NCBI GenBank assembly: GCA_951213105.1
Contig: OX578134.1
Span: forward strand, 135,838,793-135,902,792
Reading direction: 5' to 3'
DNA: 64,000 bases
Source: Amaurobius ferox
Taxonomy: Eukaryota > Arthropoda > Arachnida > Araneae > Amaurobiidae
The position numbers were made by a program, and so were the translations under genes. The first letter of the stretch is position 1, and each line of letters starts with the position of its first letter. The notes beneath the pieces are model-generated. The model saw only the letters and a list, made by a program, of their open reading frames with translations. It was not told the DNA's origin and did no database searches. Shown piece after piece: positions 1 through 11,800 of the stretch.

Positions 1-480
1 TTCATATTAATCATCATTTAAACTCTATCTGATCTTGAGAAATAAATGTTGCATAGAAAGTACACATTTTTAAATCGGAAATAACATTTCTAAATTCGGA
101 AGAGGAAATCCTTATTAAGTCCCCTAACCGCCTCCCGAATGTGATGCCAAATCTATATCAGTTATTATCTAAGCTCAATCTGCAGCCAATTCTGAGGAAT
201 AAATGTTTTACGAAATATTTTTAAACAGAAAGTGGAAAGATACCGGACATGAAATATTTTGTAAATATGGTTCTTAGAAACATTCTTCGTAAATATTCAG
301 CATCATAATTTGATGCTGAATCTGTATCAGTCATTACCTAAGCTTTATCAATACTTAATCTGGATAAATAGATGTTACAAGCAATATGAAAGAATCCGGA
401 AATGCAAGAAGAACCGAAAGTGGTAATTCGTAGTGAACCTCCTACCTTCATTGGCATTCTGAGCTTAATACATATCAAAA
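1..480. repeat. degenerate tandem repeat, about 160-bp unit, roughly 3 units
   Basis: Three related blocks follow one another. Each has a 'CTATATCAGTTATTATCTAAG'-like stretch followed by 'ATAAATGTT', the latter near 42, 200 and 367, giving spacings of about 158 and 167. The block around 297-316 also holds a short palindrome, GCATCataattGATGC-like. The array probably continues to the left of the window. Divergence between units is high, so it is old. Confidence 0.55.
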
Positions 481-1199
481 GAGATTCTTCAAATATGTTT
501 TAGCAGAAACAATTGTATGGCAAATTTTTTATCACCAATAAATGATACTGAGCTAATAAAAACTTAAAAGAAATAAAATAAAAGTTTTTAAGCAGCTAAT
601 CTGTTTTGAAGCAGTTCAACAGAAGTTCTGAAAACTTATATTGTCGTTCGTAAATAAAATCAGAAAAGACCGAAACATAAATATAATCTTAGCAGTATGG
701 AATTTTTTTTCCTGAATAAAATTCCTGGCACAGAAATTTTCATTTTAACTTTTTGAACTCTTCATATGCTTTCGTAACTGAAATTCGCGAAAGACTTTCA
801 TAACTTCTAGGAATTTCTCAGGAAGTATGAAAATACTGGATATAACTCCCCTAAAAATTGTTTACTCTAGATATTACGATTTGTTTGAGATTCTTTATCT
901 AGTTAGAAAGCAATTTGTATTTTCTGGATAGAACAAAATCAAAAAGTTGATGGAGATTTTCAGGAAACTAGGATAATCATATAGATATGGCAAAGAGTTA
1001 GAAGTAAGATGAATTATTTATGCTTGAAGAAACTATTAAATTATAACATTTTGTAGTCCATGAAGTTTATCGAAAGTGAATTATAGAGAACATTTGCACA
1101 TTACCTATGCTAGAAGATATTCACAAATGATCTATGTTACATTTTAGTGCTTAAGCGAATTGTTTAAAATTTTTTGTCGCTTGTTTCAAAATAACACTT
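481..1199. other. AT-rich sequence, no feature seen
   Basis: No open frame of note, no recognisable element and no strong inverted repeat were seen in this stretch upstream of the mariner element. Confidence 0.5.
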
Positions 1200-1371
1200 C
1201 ACTCAATAAGTCTCCGGTCTGACACATATATAGCAGTACTGTTCACAGACCTATATGATTTCTGGATAGTACCAACCTTCAAACGACACGTGTCAAAATT
1301 TCATGATATTCTGACAATTAGTTTATAGGTTATAGTGGTTTTAGTGATCCCAGTTTCGTAATTTCCAAAAC

Positions 1372-2497
1372 AATGGATAAAAAATAATTTCGTGTGTTGA
1401 TTAAACATTATTTTTTGATGGGGAAAAATACTGTTGAAGCCAAATAGTAGCTTGATACGCGTTATGGAGACTCTGCACTAGAGAAATTGACTATTATTGA
1501 CTGGTATGTTGAATTTAAACGCGGTCGTACAAACACCGATGATGCCGAACGCTCTGGTCGCCTAAAATCGGCAGTTGTTCCGGAAAACATAAAAAAAGTC
1601 CACAAAATAGTTTTGAAAGACCGTAAAGTGAAGTTGCGTGAGATAGTTGACACCTTAAAGATATGAGAAGGTAGTGTGTTTACAATTTTACACGAAAATT
1701 TGAGCATGCGTAAGTTGCTTTCGAAGTGGGTGTCCCGTTTGCTCACACCGGACCAAAAACAACAACGCGTCGACGATTCAGAGCGCTGTTTGGAGCTGTT
1801 CAAGCGAGATAAGAAGGATTTCTTGCGTCGGTATGTCACAATGGATGAAACATGGATCCATTACAACACACCTGAATCAAAAAGATCATCAGCTGTGTGG
1901 ACAGCAGCCGGTGAAAGTCGTCCAAAGCGACCAAAAATCCAAAAGTCAGCTGGCAAGGTTATGGCATCCGTATTTTGGGACGCACATGGTATTTCGTTCA
2001 TCGACTATCTTGAGAAAGGTAAAACTATCAATAGCCAATATTAAATGGCATTATTGGATCGATTGAGTAGAAGACCCAGACCGTCCGACTCGTCCAGAGG
2101 ACTAAGAGCAACTATTTGGACGGCCGGTGGATCGATTGAGTGTAGAAATCAAGAAAAAAAACCGGACTCACATGCAAAAGAAAAAAGTGCTGTTCTACCA
2201 AGACAATGCCCTGTGTCACAAGTCGATGAAAACGATGGTTAAATTATATGAATTACTCTTCGAATTGCTTCTTCACCCATCGTACTCTCCAGATCTGGCT
2301 CCCAGCGATTACTGGCTTTTTGAGGACATCAAAATATGCTCCAGGGAAGGACATTTGGCTCAAATGAAGAAGTGACTGCCGAAACTGAGGCCAATTTTGA
2401 GAGCAAAGACAAATCGTTCTACAAAAAAGGCATTGAAAAGTTAGAGGAGCGTTGGAATGAATGTATCACTCTTGAAGGAGAGTATGTTGATGAATAA
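1372..2497 (+). pseudogene. mariner transposase pseudogene (D,D34D type)
   Basis: The frame begins at ATG 1372 and follows a mariner transposase to the TAA at 2495-2497, about the usual 345-codon length once the 60-bp insertion is discounted. An N-terminal HTH region is followed by the DDE domain. The three catalytic aspartates are all visible: in TMDETWIH (near 1843), in FYQDNALCH (near 2200) and in SPDLAPSDYWLF (near 2290-2325). Damage: early stops at about codons 5 and 25-26, a stop at 1663-1665, a point stop at 2042-2044 after INSQY, the retroposon insertion after LLDRLS, and a frameshift near 2335 that moves the C-terminus (ending in EYVDE) into another frame. It would catalyse cut-and-paste transposition if intact, but it cannot be translated as one protein. 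Confidence 0.92.
2069..2128 (-). mobile_element. 5'-truncated copy of an (AAC)-tailed retroposon, inserted in mariner
   Basis: Sixty bases that are not part of the transposase sit between two copies of a 14-bp target-site duplication, TGGATCGATTGAGT (2055-2068 and 2128-2141). Removing the insert and one duplicate closes the transposase frame across LLDRLSVEI. The insert shares CCCAGACCGTCCGAC at one side and GGACGGCCGG at the other with the copies at 26061-26125 and 39412-39692. Read on the minus strand, it is the 3' terminal hairpin of that family. Confidence 0.88.
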
Positions 2498-2555
2498 AGT
2501 CGAATTTCTAAAAAAAAAATTGTTTTTCTTAGTTAGACCGGAGACTTATTGAGTG

Positions 2556-2899
2556 GGCCCTGCATTTAATATCACCTTGGTTTTTTGTTTAAGTTTTATT
2601 GATTTTTGTTTCGAAATGCTTATCTTATTGAGTTAGGTGAGCACATGTAGATTCATAGGCATCTTTCTACCATTGCTGCAGCGTTTCATTTGCTTTGATA
2701 TTGAAAATTCCTTTTTATTCCTCCTAAACTCGTTGATGACTTTAAATATTCACGAATCTGGCAGATCTTTTTCGATAGTCTAGATATGGCAACCATATAC
2801 TCACGTCAATGAATGGCTGCCTGTAAAGGTGTTTTCTCTTTCTGTGTCTCAAAAAAGACTACAACGAAGGCATTTTACACGTTCCTAACAATATACTTA
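2556..2899. other. unique AT-rich sequence
   Basis: Nothing recognisable lies between the mariner right end and the minisatellite. Confidence 0.45.
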
Positions 2900-3143
2900 A
2901 GTGAGGGAGTGAGGATGCAAAATTGCCTAGCACTTCCTCTATAGCTGACGACTGAGTGAGTGAGGGTGTCAAGATTACCAAGCACGTCCTCTATAGCCGA
3001 CCGAGTGAGTGAGGATGCACAATTATCAAGAACTTTCAGCATAGCTGCGTGAGTGATTGAGGATGTCAAGATTACCAAATACTTCTTCTATAGCTGACTG
3101 AGTGAGCGAGGGTGCCAAAATTACCAAGCATTTCATCTTTAGC
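2900..3143. repeat. minisatellite, about 50-bp unit, 5 copies
   Basis: Units start near 2900, 2953, 3003, 3049 and 3100. Each carries a GAGTGAGTGAGG core, then an ACCAAGCAC-like and a TCTATAGCTGAC-like part. The units differ at many positions, and period lengths vary from 46 to 53. Reading frames crossing it are by-products of the repeat. Confidence 0.8.
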
Positions 3144-3600
3144 TAGAATCTGGGTTTTAGTGCTTGCTATTCCACCCAACTCATCTTCGAAACCAAGGGA
3201 AAAATCTAAAATTTCGCAAATTCGAATCAGGGATGAAGGTGCGAAGAGATAATCAAAACACTCAACATCATTTTTCAAAATTATCGAGAGCTCTCACTTG
3301 AATCAGGTTCTCGGTGTTAGTCTCATTCGATTCGTCTCAGCTTCTAGATGTACTAAAAATTCTAATATTACAAAACATTCGAATTAGAGTCGACGATGCA
3401 AAGGAATAAATAACCAAAAGACTCTAAACCAATTTGTTTAATTATCCAGCATTTTCACACTAGCTATAATCTCGGTTTTCAGTCCCATTCGATACGTTTC
3501 ACCTTCCAGTTCAATGCAACAATCGAACATTTCTAAAATTCGAATTAGGGGCTATGATACAAAGGGATTTTCAAAAATTCCATAACCTTGCCCCACTAGT
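3144..3600. repeat. degenerate tandem repeat, about 160-bp unit, next to the minisatellite
   Basis: Three blocks beginning near 3140, 3305 and 3465 share an AGCTA-AATCTCGGTTTTAGT-like start, a CATTCGATTCG-like piece and an ATTCGAATTAGGG-like piece followed by a GATGCAAAGG-like piece. The last bases of the minisatellite unit (TAGCTAG) run into the first block, so the two arrays may share an origin. Confidence 0.5.
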
Positions 3601-6600
3601 AATAAAACATACAATTTGGTATTCTACCGATGTCGACAATTAAAAGTAGGAAAAATGAATAACTTTATAAATATATCGTGATATAATTTTTCTAATTGTT
3701 AAAAATCGTTTCATAGTAATTAAATAGTTTCGTTGCGTGGAAATTATATTCAAAATATTTACGAACCAGATGCAATGAAAACACAATTCTATAGCGTTTC
3801 CCATCCGTTCGGAAAAATTAAACACTTAAATCATTTTGTCACGCGTGGAAATAAAATTCAATATAATTTCCCATTTAGCATGCAAACAGAATTATAAAAT
3901 TCGCGCCGCCATTTTTATGGTTCAACTTGAAAGTGTTTTTGATAGTCAGTACAATTAAATAATTATCACCAACAATTTAATTGTGTAGGTAATGACCTCT
4001 AGCCATTTCGAGCACGCGAAGCGCGGGGGGGGGGGAAATGTCTATTTCAGCTACAAGGATCATATCTTTTTAAAATTTTAACTAACTACGTATGATTTCG
4101 ATTTAACTTTATATGATGTCTTTAGCATTCAAAAATACCAACAAGCTCAGCTTTAAAATATTTGGATTCTGCCTCGCATTTTTTATTCAATTTTCTGTAA
4201 AAGATATAACCCGATGGAAAAAAATACGTCTTCTTTCAAAAGATATATGTCTGGGTAATTTAACAAAAACCATAACCGTATGCGATCTTATCAATCACTT
4301 TTAATAAAAAACCTTCTTGTTTATAAACTCAAAAGAATACATCGGATGTTATTTTTCTTCTTCTTGAAAATATGTCAAAAAGAAAAGGATTTACCTTTAT
4401 TCTAGCAATTTAAATCGTGTTAGTTACTATTTTATGTTTATTACAAAGAGGTAAGACAAATTTAAATGAGGTAGATTTAACGTGTTCTAAAAGAAAACAT
4501 CCCTCCATTTATCATAATCATCTATCAAAAATTTTCAACGCATTTAACTTTCTGTAAGAATTTACTACTTTATCTGTATATTATATATGCATGCATGTTA
4601 ATTATGCATTCTGAAAATGGGGAATACATACAGTTAATTTATATCATTCAGCTGAGTTAGACTGACTGACTGAATTACGCAGCCCAAACTGCTGGAACGT
4701 ATAAACTTTCAGCAGTTTGAGCGATACTTTGCATACACGTGGGATTTAGAATAAGAAACCTTACCTGTAGAATGAGATAAATCTAAAATTTGGAATTTAT
4801 TCCGAAATATTTATAAACCGAGGAATGTTTTGCTCCAACTTTCTTTCATCTGTAACCCGAGAGCTGCTTGATACACAAAATTAGGTTTTTATCTTGCATA
4901 GAAATGTATATTCTAAATATCTTTACTTTACTCTATCGGTGCACAATCAACCGTTCTTGATGTATTTTAATGCATAGTTACAGCAGACGATTTTTTTTAT
5001 TAGATTTTATCATTCAATTTATTTAATTTTTGATTCCATTGTGGCAACTATGGTAATCGAGTTACGTTTAAAATACCGAAATCGTTTAATGTCCATTCTT
5101 CGAATCAAACTTTTGGAAAATAGTGCAATAATAATTTTATTTTTAGTTTAAAATGTCTAAAAACGTTGAAAATAAGACAAGATACTGTGACCGGAGACGA
5201 AATGTTGTTTTACGTACTATTTTAAAAGAATTATAAAATGTGCGCCATTTTTATGATTATATTTTGAAACGGTTTTTGATATTCCGAACGTTAAAAGTGT
5301 AAGTGGCCATTAATCATTTAGATAGACAATTCGAACAAACACGAAATATACTAAAAGAAAGGTCAGTAATGGAATACCTATGGATATCAGAGTTTTGCAA
5401 TTAATATCAATTTTCAGAACTGCAGCTTGAATGTAACATTAAAATTCCAATATGTTCAACACAGGATTTCCCCTACATATTGCCAAATTTAAAAATTATA
5501 GGTGTCTCATAACTCCATTTAGCAGAATTGTTGTTACCGCTTTAAAAATATTCCATGCAAATCGCTGAGATTTCGCTCTCTCTATGGGAAAAAGTAAAAA
5601 TTTTAATAACTTGAGAATAGCCGGTGATAATAACTAAGAAAAAAATCTCCATTTATTTCTGTTATAACTACAACGCGTTAACTCATTTGATAGCAGTTTA
5701 TATGTTTATATTTTTATGACTTTTTCCATTTTAGATAAAAAAAAAAACGGGCTGTAACTGGAGAACGGGGCAGGTTAACGCAAGGCATGTTGTATAAATA
5801 ACGACAATCGCTTTTAGATAAATACCTATAATGCGACTATTTTGGGAACAATTTTTAACATAATTACTTAGAATCAAAATGTAAAAACCCAAGTAACTGT
5901 AGTGAAAGAAAAACAAGAAGTGAATAGCAATAAAGAAAGTAAGAGAGAAAAGCAAATTACATGTGGCCATGCAATAACTCCTACAATGGTCAGATTGTCA
6001 TACTCCAGTATGTCTATGGTCACACCATAATATATCATTATAATACCACTTCTATATCATTATAACGGCATCTGTTTAAAATGACCATTTGGTCTTTATT
6101 ATTTTCATGTAGAAAAACATATTTTTTTTCCATATTATTTTACAGGTACTTCAGCCTCTTTCCTACTGGACGTCTATAAAATCAACTGATGACTTCAATT
6201 TTCGAATCATACTTATTATACTGTTATATTCAATTACACCGTACAGATAAAAACTCAACTACTAAATAAATATTAGAACGTTTGAAGTTATATAATTGTA
6301 AAATTTAGAAAAATAATTTTGTTGCTTTAGAATAAATATACAAAAGAGCGGATGGAAATCTGCACATTTATGTCAAAGCAGTTCAACTATGAAAAAATGC
6401 TGAATATGTAAAGTCAGCACAAACATATGTTTTGATTACATAACTGATATAAAAAAATAAAGAGTAACGCTGTTACTCGTTATAAAATTATATGAAACTT
6501 CACTCTCAAAAGGGAAAAAAATGTTAAGATGTGTTATGTGTGACAATGGTATAAGGTACATAAAGGAAGGATTTAAAATTTTTGGGTTTTTGAAATTTCA

Positions 6601-7780
6601 AATTTTGTTTAAAATTATACAATTTCGATAGACTTTTTTTCAAAGTGTTTTACGAGGAACTCCGGGGTTTCACTACATTAATACAGGGTTTCGCGACGTT
6701 ATATTTTCATGCAAATTTTATTAAAAAATCGTCGACTATGAAACGTTTGGATTTAACATTTGCAGTTACTTCACCGGGCCAGTGCGCAGTCAACGCAAGC
6801 CGTAAACGTATACTGGTGCATAGTTCAGATGTCGATGCACAGATGTCGCATTTTTAAAAATTTAATTTTTTTTGCACTCTTCTACCAGAAATATTTTATA
6901 AAAAGAAAGCTTAAAAGGCATATCTTAATCAGGAGTATAAGATCTCCAGTTTCGATATGGGGATACGTGAGTTTTCTCACAGGTGCCTCGAAAAGGAAAA
7001 TATCTTGGATATATATTGAGTTCTGTAATGAGTTCGGCAGATACTTTTACTCCTATCACGTCAATAACTCCATTGGATGATTCTCAGTTTATCTGCCTTA
7101 TGTGGAAAGTTATGGAATGCGTACGTAATTCGTGAAACTCTTAGTCCTACAAAATTCAAGAAGTTTTCAGAACCTGTCAAAACTCTCCAAGTTATTTCTT
7201 CAAATTCCCCTCTAAGGAGACCGTATTTGTCGTCAAGGTCAAGAGACCACGATCTTCACATTATAACAATAGTTTTCTGCCAGATATTGGTAACAATATG
7301 ATGTCAGTTCCTTTGCATACTTCCGTTTTATTCTCGTCACTCTTAATTTACTTCATACTCCACGCCATAATATGTTTCACATCAAAAGTATTTCTGAATA
7401 ATATTTTCAGTCTTTGGAATTTTCACTTTACCTTTCTGAACATTATGATTCCTCAACGAAAACGCATGGTGAAGTTTCATAACTCTGAAATATCTACTCA
7501 AAAGACTGCAAAATACGTTTAAAACACCTTTAAAAATGTATACCCCGATATGACAAGACATATTTGACATTTTATTACTAGCTAGAGAATAATAAATTAT
7601 ATTTGTATAAAACAAGAGTTAAAACGTTTGTAGCAGATTTACCGATATGTTAGAATAATTATTCACACATATCAAAGCACTTAGGAGATAAATGAGTAAT
7701 TTATATATTTAAAACCCTTGAAATAATTTTTTTTTAGTAAAGGATTTGGATTTTATACTTATATGGCCTTTTTTCCTGGT
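3601..7780. other. long AT-rich stretch without a recognisable gene
   Basis: Only short chance reading frames occur. Noted inside: a run of 13 G at 4023-4035, a perfect 10-bp inverted repeat at 4685-4719, and a T-rich region near 6110-6130. The stretch 6640-7300 is slightly less AT-rich and open over short distances in the plus frames, but no family could be assigned. Confidence 0.45.
4685..4719. repeat. perfect inverted repeat, 10-bp arms
   Basis: CAAACTGCTG at 4685-4694 is mirrored by CAGCAGTTTG at 4710-4719 across a 15-base spacer. No T-run follows and no gene is nearby, so its role is unknown. Confidence 0.6.
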
Positions 7781-8560
7781 AATATGTAGACATATGCTGT
7801 ATCAACATACTTTTTTAAAAAATGTATATGGAAAATATATATAGAAATATTTTGACGGGCAAAAATGTGGGTGTATGTGTGTGTACTCGGGTGTGATTGT
7901 GTGTGTATCTGTGAGTCTGTGGACGCGATATCTCACGAATGAGTGAAGCGTTTAGAACATAATTTGGCACGATTATTACAGTGAGTATTGGACTCAAATA
8001 GATTTTAAGGGAAATCGTTAGGAAGACTTACCCAAATTTCAAATGAATTTTTGAAGAAATCATTAAAACAGTAAAATCTTTATAACTAATCATTTTTCAA
8101 GTGAAATTTTTCATTAATGAACGAATGATATAAACTTTTAAAAGCTAGCACGCTCCATTATCGATATATTGTACACTTTTCTAGTGCATTTAAAAGAAAT
8201 TTGGTCTTTCAATACTGCTAAGTGAATAAGTGTTTCATACGTAATGTTTTATTAGAAAACGAATGGTACACCAACTTTAGAACTCCAACATAAACTGCTC
8301 TCGATATAATTGCGCGTGATTTATAAGAAATAATTTAGTTTAAAATTAAATAAAATTAAAAAAGTAATAAATAATCACAAATAAGTTCATTTACAATTTG
8401 TAATATTATATAATAAATATGTTCATTATCTTGGATTATTATCATTATCCCGGATCATTATCATTAACGTGTATCTAGTGCGTTCCATTCACAACAAATA
8501 TTATTTTTTGCCATAGTTTTGTAATAAGACGAAAAATAATTCACCAATTTGCATTTATTT
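7781..8560 (+). repeat. diverged copy of dispersed repeat T1
   Basis: The segment has a TG-rich microsatellite (about 7866-7912), then GTGAGTCTGTGGACGCGATA and ATTTGGCACGATTATTACAG. These correspond in order to GTGAGTCTGTGGAGACGATA and a related 'ATTTGGTACAAAAATCACA' stretch in the T1 copy at 10152. Further on, GTGTATCTAGTGCGTTCCATTC (near 8469) corresponds to GTGGATCTAGCTCGTTCCATTC (near 10693). Edges are uncertain. Confidence 0.6.
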
Positions 8561-8699
8561 CATGTTGTAATAATTAAATGTCAATTGCATTTTGATGAGA
8601 ATTTGCAGGTGAGCATGGTGATAATTTAAACGGTATTTTTTCAATGCCGAAAACACATTGCGATGTGAATCTTCCACATCACTATTTCGCTGGGAAAGA

Positions 8700-9265
8700 A
8701 GTAAAATTATTGTATTATTATAGACGAGCTAATCGAAGTCCATTCTCCATTCCTAATGAAGGGAAATCAACATTTTTCTGAATTTTGTTATCCATTTTAA
8801 TCGATAACTACAATTGGTAGGACCATAAAATTTTGAATCCATACGTGAAATTGCACGTAGTTGTGCACAATCACACTTTCATTTATTAATGTAAACGATA
8901 ATAGGACGAAACGTCCACTTTTAAACTACGCATGCTCACTGCGCTTCGTATAAATAGCAAGTAAACAACTTTAAATAGCTACTTAAAGCGTGTGCACTTG
9001 CAAGCACTGTGATTTAAACTTGCTTCTGTATATTAAATACGTTTTTGCAATTCAAATGTGTTACTTTAATTTCATGTACTCTAATTTGTTTAATTTAATA
9101 TTCAGATTCTAAAAACTTAATGCTCTTTTGCTTTTGGATTCTCAAAAATTGAAATTAATTTTTTTTCATAATTACTTGTTACATTAAGTTTTAATTTGAA
9201 TTCTATCATAGCTTGCATACTTCATTCATGCGAATCCATTGAAAAACCCGGCTTTTTGTTAGTGT
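8700..9265 (+). repeat. dispersed repeat R2, copy 1
   Basis: It is colinear with 58510-59045 over about 540 bases. Shared anchors include CTTCGTA then AAGTAAACAACTTT, TGTGTTACTTTAATTTCAT, TTGAAATTAATTTTTT and an ending like AAAACCCGG-CTTTT-GTTAGTA. No reading frame spans it and no inverted ends are seen. It may be a non-autonomous element or the tail of a longer one. Confidence 0.7.
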
Positions 9266-10151
9266 AGGTAAAGTTATGTGCTGCACACACATTTCTTCTT
9301 GTGCGTTGTGTGCAATAAAATATAATAACAACACTGTCGGTTAAGGAGCAACCTAAAACATAGGGTGTGCCAGTGTGCGTAAGTTTGTTACAAGGAGCAA
9401 TATCGTGTGTTTAGTTGTTAGTGTCCAATATTAGTATTCTTAATAAATTCAAAACAATTACAGTTTAGTATAATTGATTCTTTTTACTAAGGAAAGCCTA
9501 ACAATATCTCCTCTATTGCGCGCAGTCAGCGATCTTAAATCTAAATTTTAATCGTATTTTGAATGACTTGTTACACAAAGGATGTTTATTTATACTTTTC
9601 AAATATGCAAGTTCGGCGCCAGAATTCCCGAACGTCAAGAAAAATGTAATCGTGTGAGGCTCAAGACGAATAAATGGTGCAAGGCTTCACCCTTCTCTCA
9701 TCTAAAGGCAAAAAAAAAAAAATGTTTCCTTAAGTACTTTATAAAGGATGTTGAAAAACGGGTTGTTCAAGAAAGAAGTACCGTTATATTTGTAAACAAC
9801 TTATTTCTTTATCTCTGAATAAAGGGCGCTTATGGTTTTCCTTTTCCATTTTCAAAAATTCTGCCGGCCCAAACATGCCATCATTTTGTTGCCAAATTTC
9901 TGATGTTAAATTTAAAAAGAATAAATCGAATGCAAGTGTTATTTGACCAAGACCTTTGAGTGCAATTTTTTTTTGTTGCCAGGTGCTATGGCAGTCTCTG
10001 CAAATATGTGAACAAAATTTTAAAATTATAATGAAGATGTGAAGACAAATGCTTGTTGAGATTAGTCACTCATGCCATGCCTTTTTCTAGGATTGAAGAA
10101 TTAAAGGGAATTAAATTAACTACAAACTGAAGTAAAATGTAACAGCTTGTT
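9266..10151. other. unassigned sequence between R2 and T1
   Basis: It contains several TGTGC-rich motifs (9275-9400), an A13 run near 9709-9721 and short chance frames such as 9582-9818. No recognisable gene or element. Confidence 0.4.
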
Positions 10152-11066
10152 ACTTTCCTTATATACATAATGTACAAGGAAAGTATTGTGACGGGGTCGA
10201 AAATTCGAATTCGAGTTTTCGACGGGAGAGCAAGTTTCAAGCATCCCTGATCACGAATCAAACATTTTTGAAGTAATGTCTGTGTGTGTGTCAGTGAGTC
10301 TGTGGAGACGATAACTGACGAACGAATGGACCGATTCGAACAAAATTTGGTACAAAAATCACAATCCGTAAACACTGGAAGCCTATTGTTTTTAAACGTA
10401 ATCGAATGTTCAGAACCCTCCTAAATTTTCGAGTGAAATTTTGAAAAAATCGTCAAAAAATCAAAACCGCTAATAAAGTTACGCAAACAGACATTTCTTA
10501 TATAGTTTTTCATTAGAAAACGATTCACATAAATTTTAGAACGCTAACATGAACCGTCCTCGAGATATTGCACATTTTTCAAAAAAATTATCAAAAAGTC
10601 ATATAAAATAAAAAAATATATATTTCCTATTGAAAAACATGTTCACTTTTCATATGTAATACCATGCGATAAATTGGGTGACATCATTCTCGTGGATCTA
10701 GCTCGTTCCATTCATGAGAAAAGATACTTCGTGTAATACTTTTGTATTTGATCGCCAATAGTCATTTATCTGCTATAAGAATAAATTATTTCTTCGTTAG
10801 TAGAGCTTGGCGATATTTTGGCGACGAATTTGGTGGAATGTTGCCAACTTGGCGACTTTTTGAAATGTCAAATTAACGAAAATCTCGCCAAATGGATAAA
10901 AATGACGCTAAATCAATGAAAATGACGACTAATTGTCGAAAATTCAATATCTTGGAAGGAATATAAGTATCTACTATAAGAAAAATCTATTTTTTTTTAT
11001 TGTAAAAGTAGTAAATTCATTGCATTATATAAGGAAAGTCATGTGTTGCCCACATCAGATTTTTTT
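10152..11066 (+). repeat. dispersed repeat T1, near-complete copy with terminal hairpin
   Basis: It starts with a hairpin: ACTTTCCTTATA (10152-10163) opposite TACAAGGAAAGT (10173-10184). A TG microsatellite and 'GTCTGTGGAGACGATAACTG' follow, then an interior of imperfect GGCGAC/TTGGCG motifs near 10808-10900. The far end reads ATATAAGGAAAGTCATGTGT and then TGCCCACATCAGATTTTTTT. It is colinear, on the opposite strand, with 34434-35372. It has no coding capacity. Confidence 0.8.
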
Positions 11067-11116
11067 ATATTATGTAGGGAAGAGAGATATATTCTTTACC
11101 CTTTATAGTTGCATAT

Positions 11117-11800
11117 GTAGGAATTGGATGTATTTGTAGTCTCGGCTAAGTCTGAACCCGAGACCAAGAGCTTATGAACCCGATACAATAAGAAGTGATC
11201 AAAGGCTAGCTTCTGGCCCGAATTTATAATTCGGGTATTTTTCCATCATGGTCGATCGATGTTTTGTCAGGAGCCGACACGGTTGCCACACACTCTCTCA
11301 CCTAAAAATGTTCTCGGTTAGTTTGTGAAGAACGGCTATGTCGGTCACCCCCAGATTCACCTATTCCCCAGCGCAGACCAGTCGGGAATGTCCTGGTTAG
11401 TTGGTGAAGGGTCGCCCTTCAATAGGGCAAATGCCAGGAGGTCGCGACGTCAGGCGTTGTCAACCTGGATACAGTGCCTAAAAGAGTTCTATTACTTCTA
11501 GGCACTGTAACCTGGAGATAAGTGTGGAATGTTTCTCTGTGTTCATTATGGTGCTGTCATTTTGTGTTGGTTGGGTGATTAAATTACGTCCAGGTCCCTA
11601 CTGTAGGAATTGAATGTGTTTGCGGTCTAGACCAGGCACGAACCCAAGACCAAGAGCTTAGGAGCCCGATGCCATAAGATTATACCAAAAGTTAGTTTCT
11701 GGTACGAACTCATTATTCAGTTGTACTGATTCTTAGCATAGTCGATCGATGTTTTGGCAGGAACGAAGTAGGCTGCCACACATCTTTCACTTATGCTATG
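11117..11800. repeat. pair of direct repeats about 486 bp apart enclosing a GC-richer hairpin segment
   Basis: Blocks near 11117-11290 and 11603-11780 share GTAGGAATTG-ATGT, a GAACCC-AGACCAAGAGCTTA stretch and GTCGATCGATGTTTTG. Between them are two related 'GGTTAGTT-GTGAAG' motifs and a perfect 10-bp stem, ACAGTGCCTA (11471-11480) and TAGGCACTGT (11499-11508). On the minus strand the shared block has a GGTTC-like B-box resemblance. It may be a tandem pair of an unnamed element. Confidence 0.55.

Larger units (their letters stand above)
1200..2555 (+). mobile_element. mariner-family DNA transposon, defective
   Basis: The two ends form inverted repeats of about 24 bp. The left reads CACTCAATAAGTCTCCGGTC from 1200, and the right (about 2532-2555) is its reverse complement with one or two differences. 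The interior encodes a broken mariner transposase on the plus strand with an A-run before the right end. The TA duplication expected for mariner is not visible beside the ends, so either the flanks have decayed or the true ends lie a few bases away. The element contains a 60-bp retroposon insertion at 2069-2128. Confidence 0.9.

Noticed and set aside
1200..1210. TA target duplication for the mariner element
   Set aside because: Flanking bases (CTT before, GGC after the inverted repeats) are not TA on either side, so the duplication could not be claimed.
1462..1839. 125-codon frame on the minus strand
   Set aside because: It is antisense to the recognisable mariner transposase and has no similarity of its own; it is open by codon-bias shadowing.
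2900..3143. CRISPR-like regularly spaced repeats
   Set aside because: The units are directly adjacent and degenerate, without unique spacers. This is a eukaryotic minisatellite. The same applies to 35781-36469.
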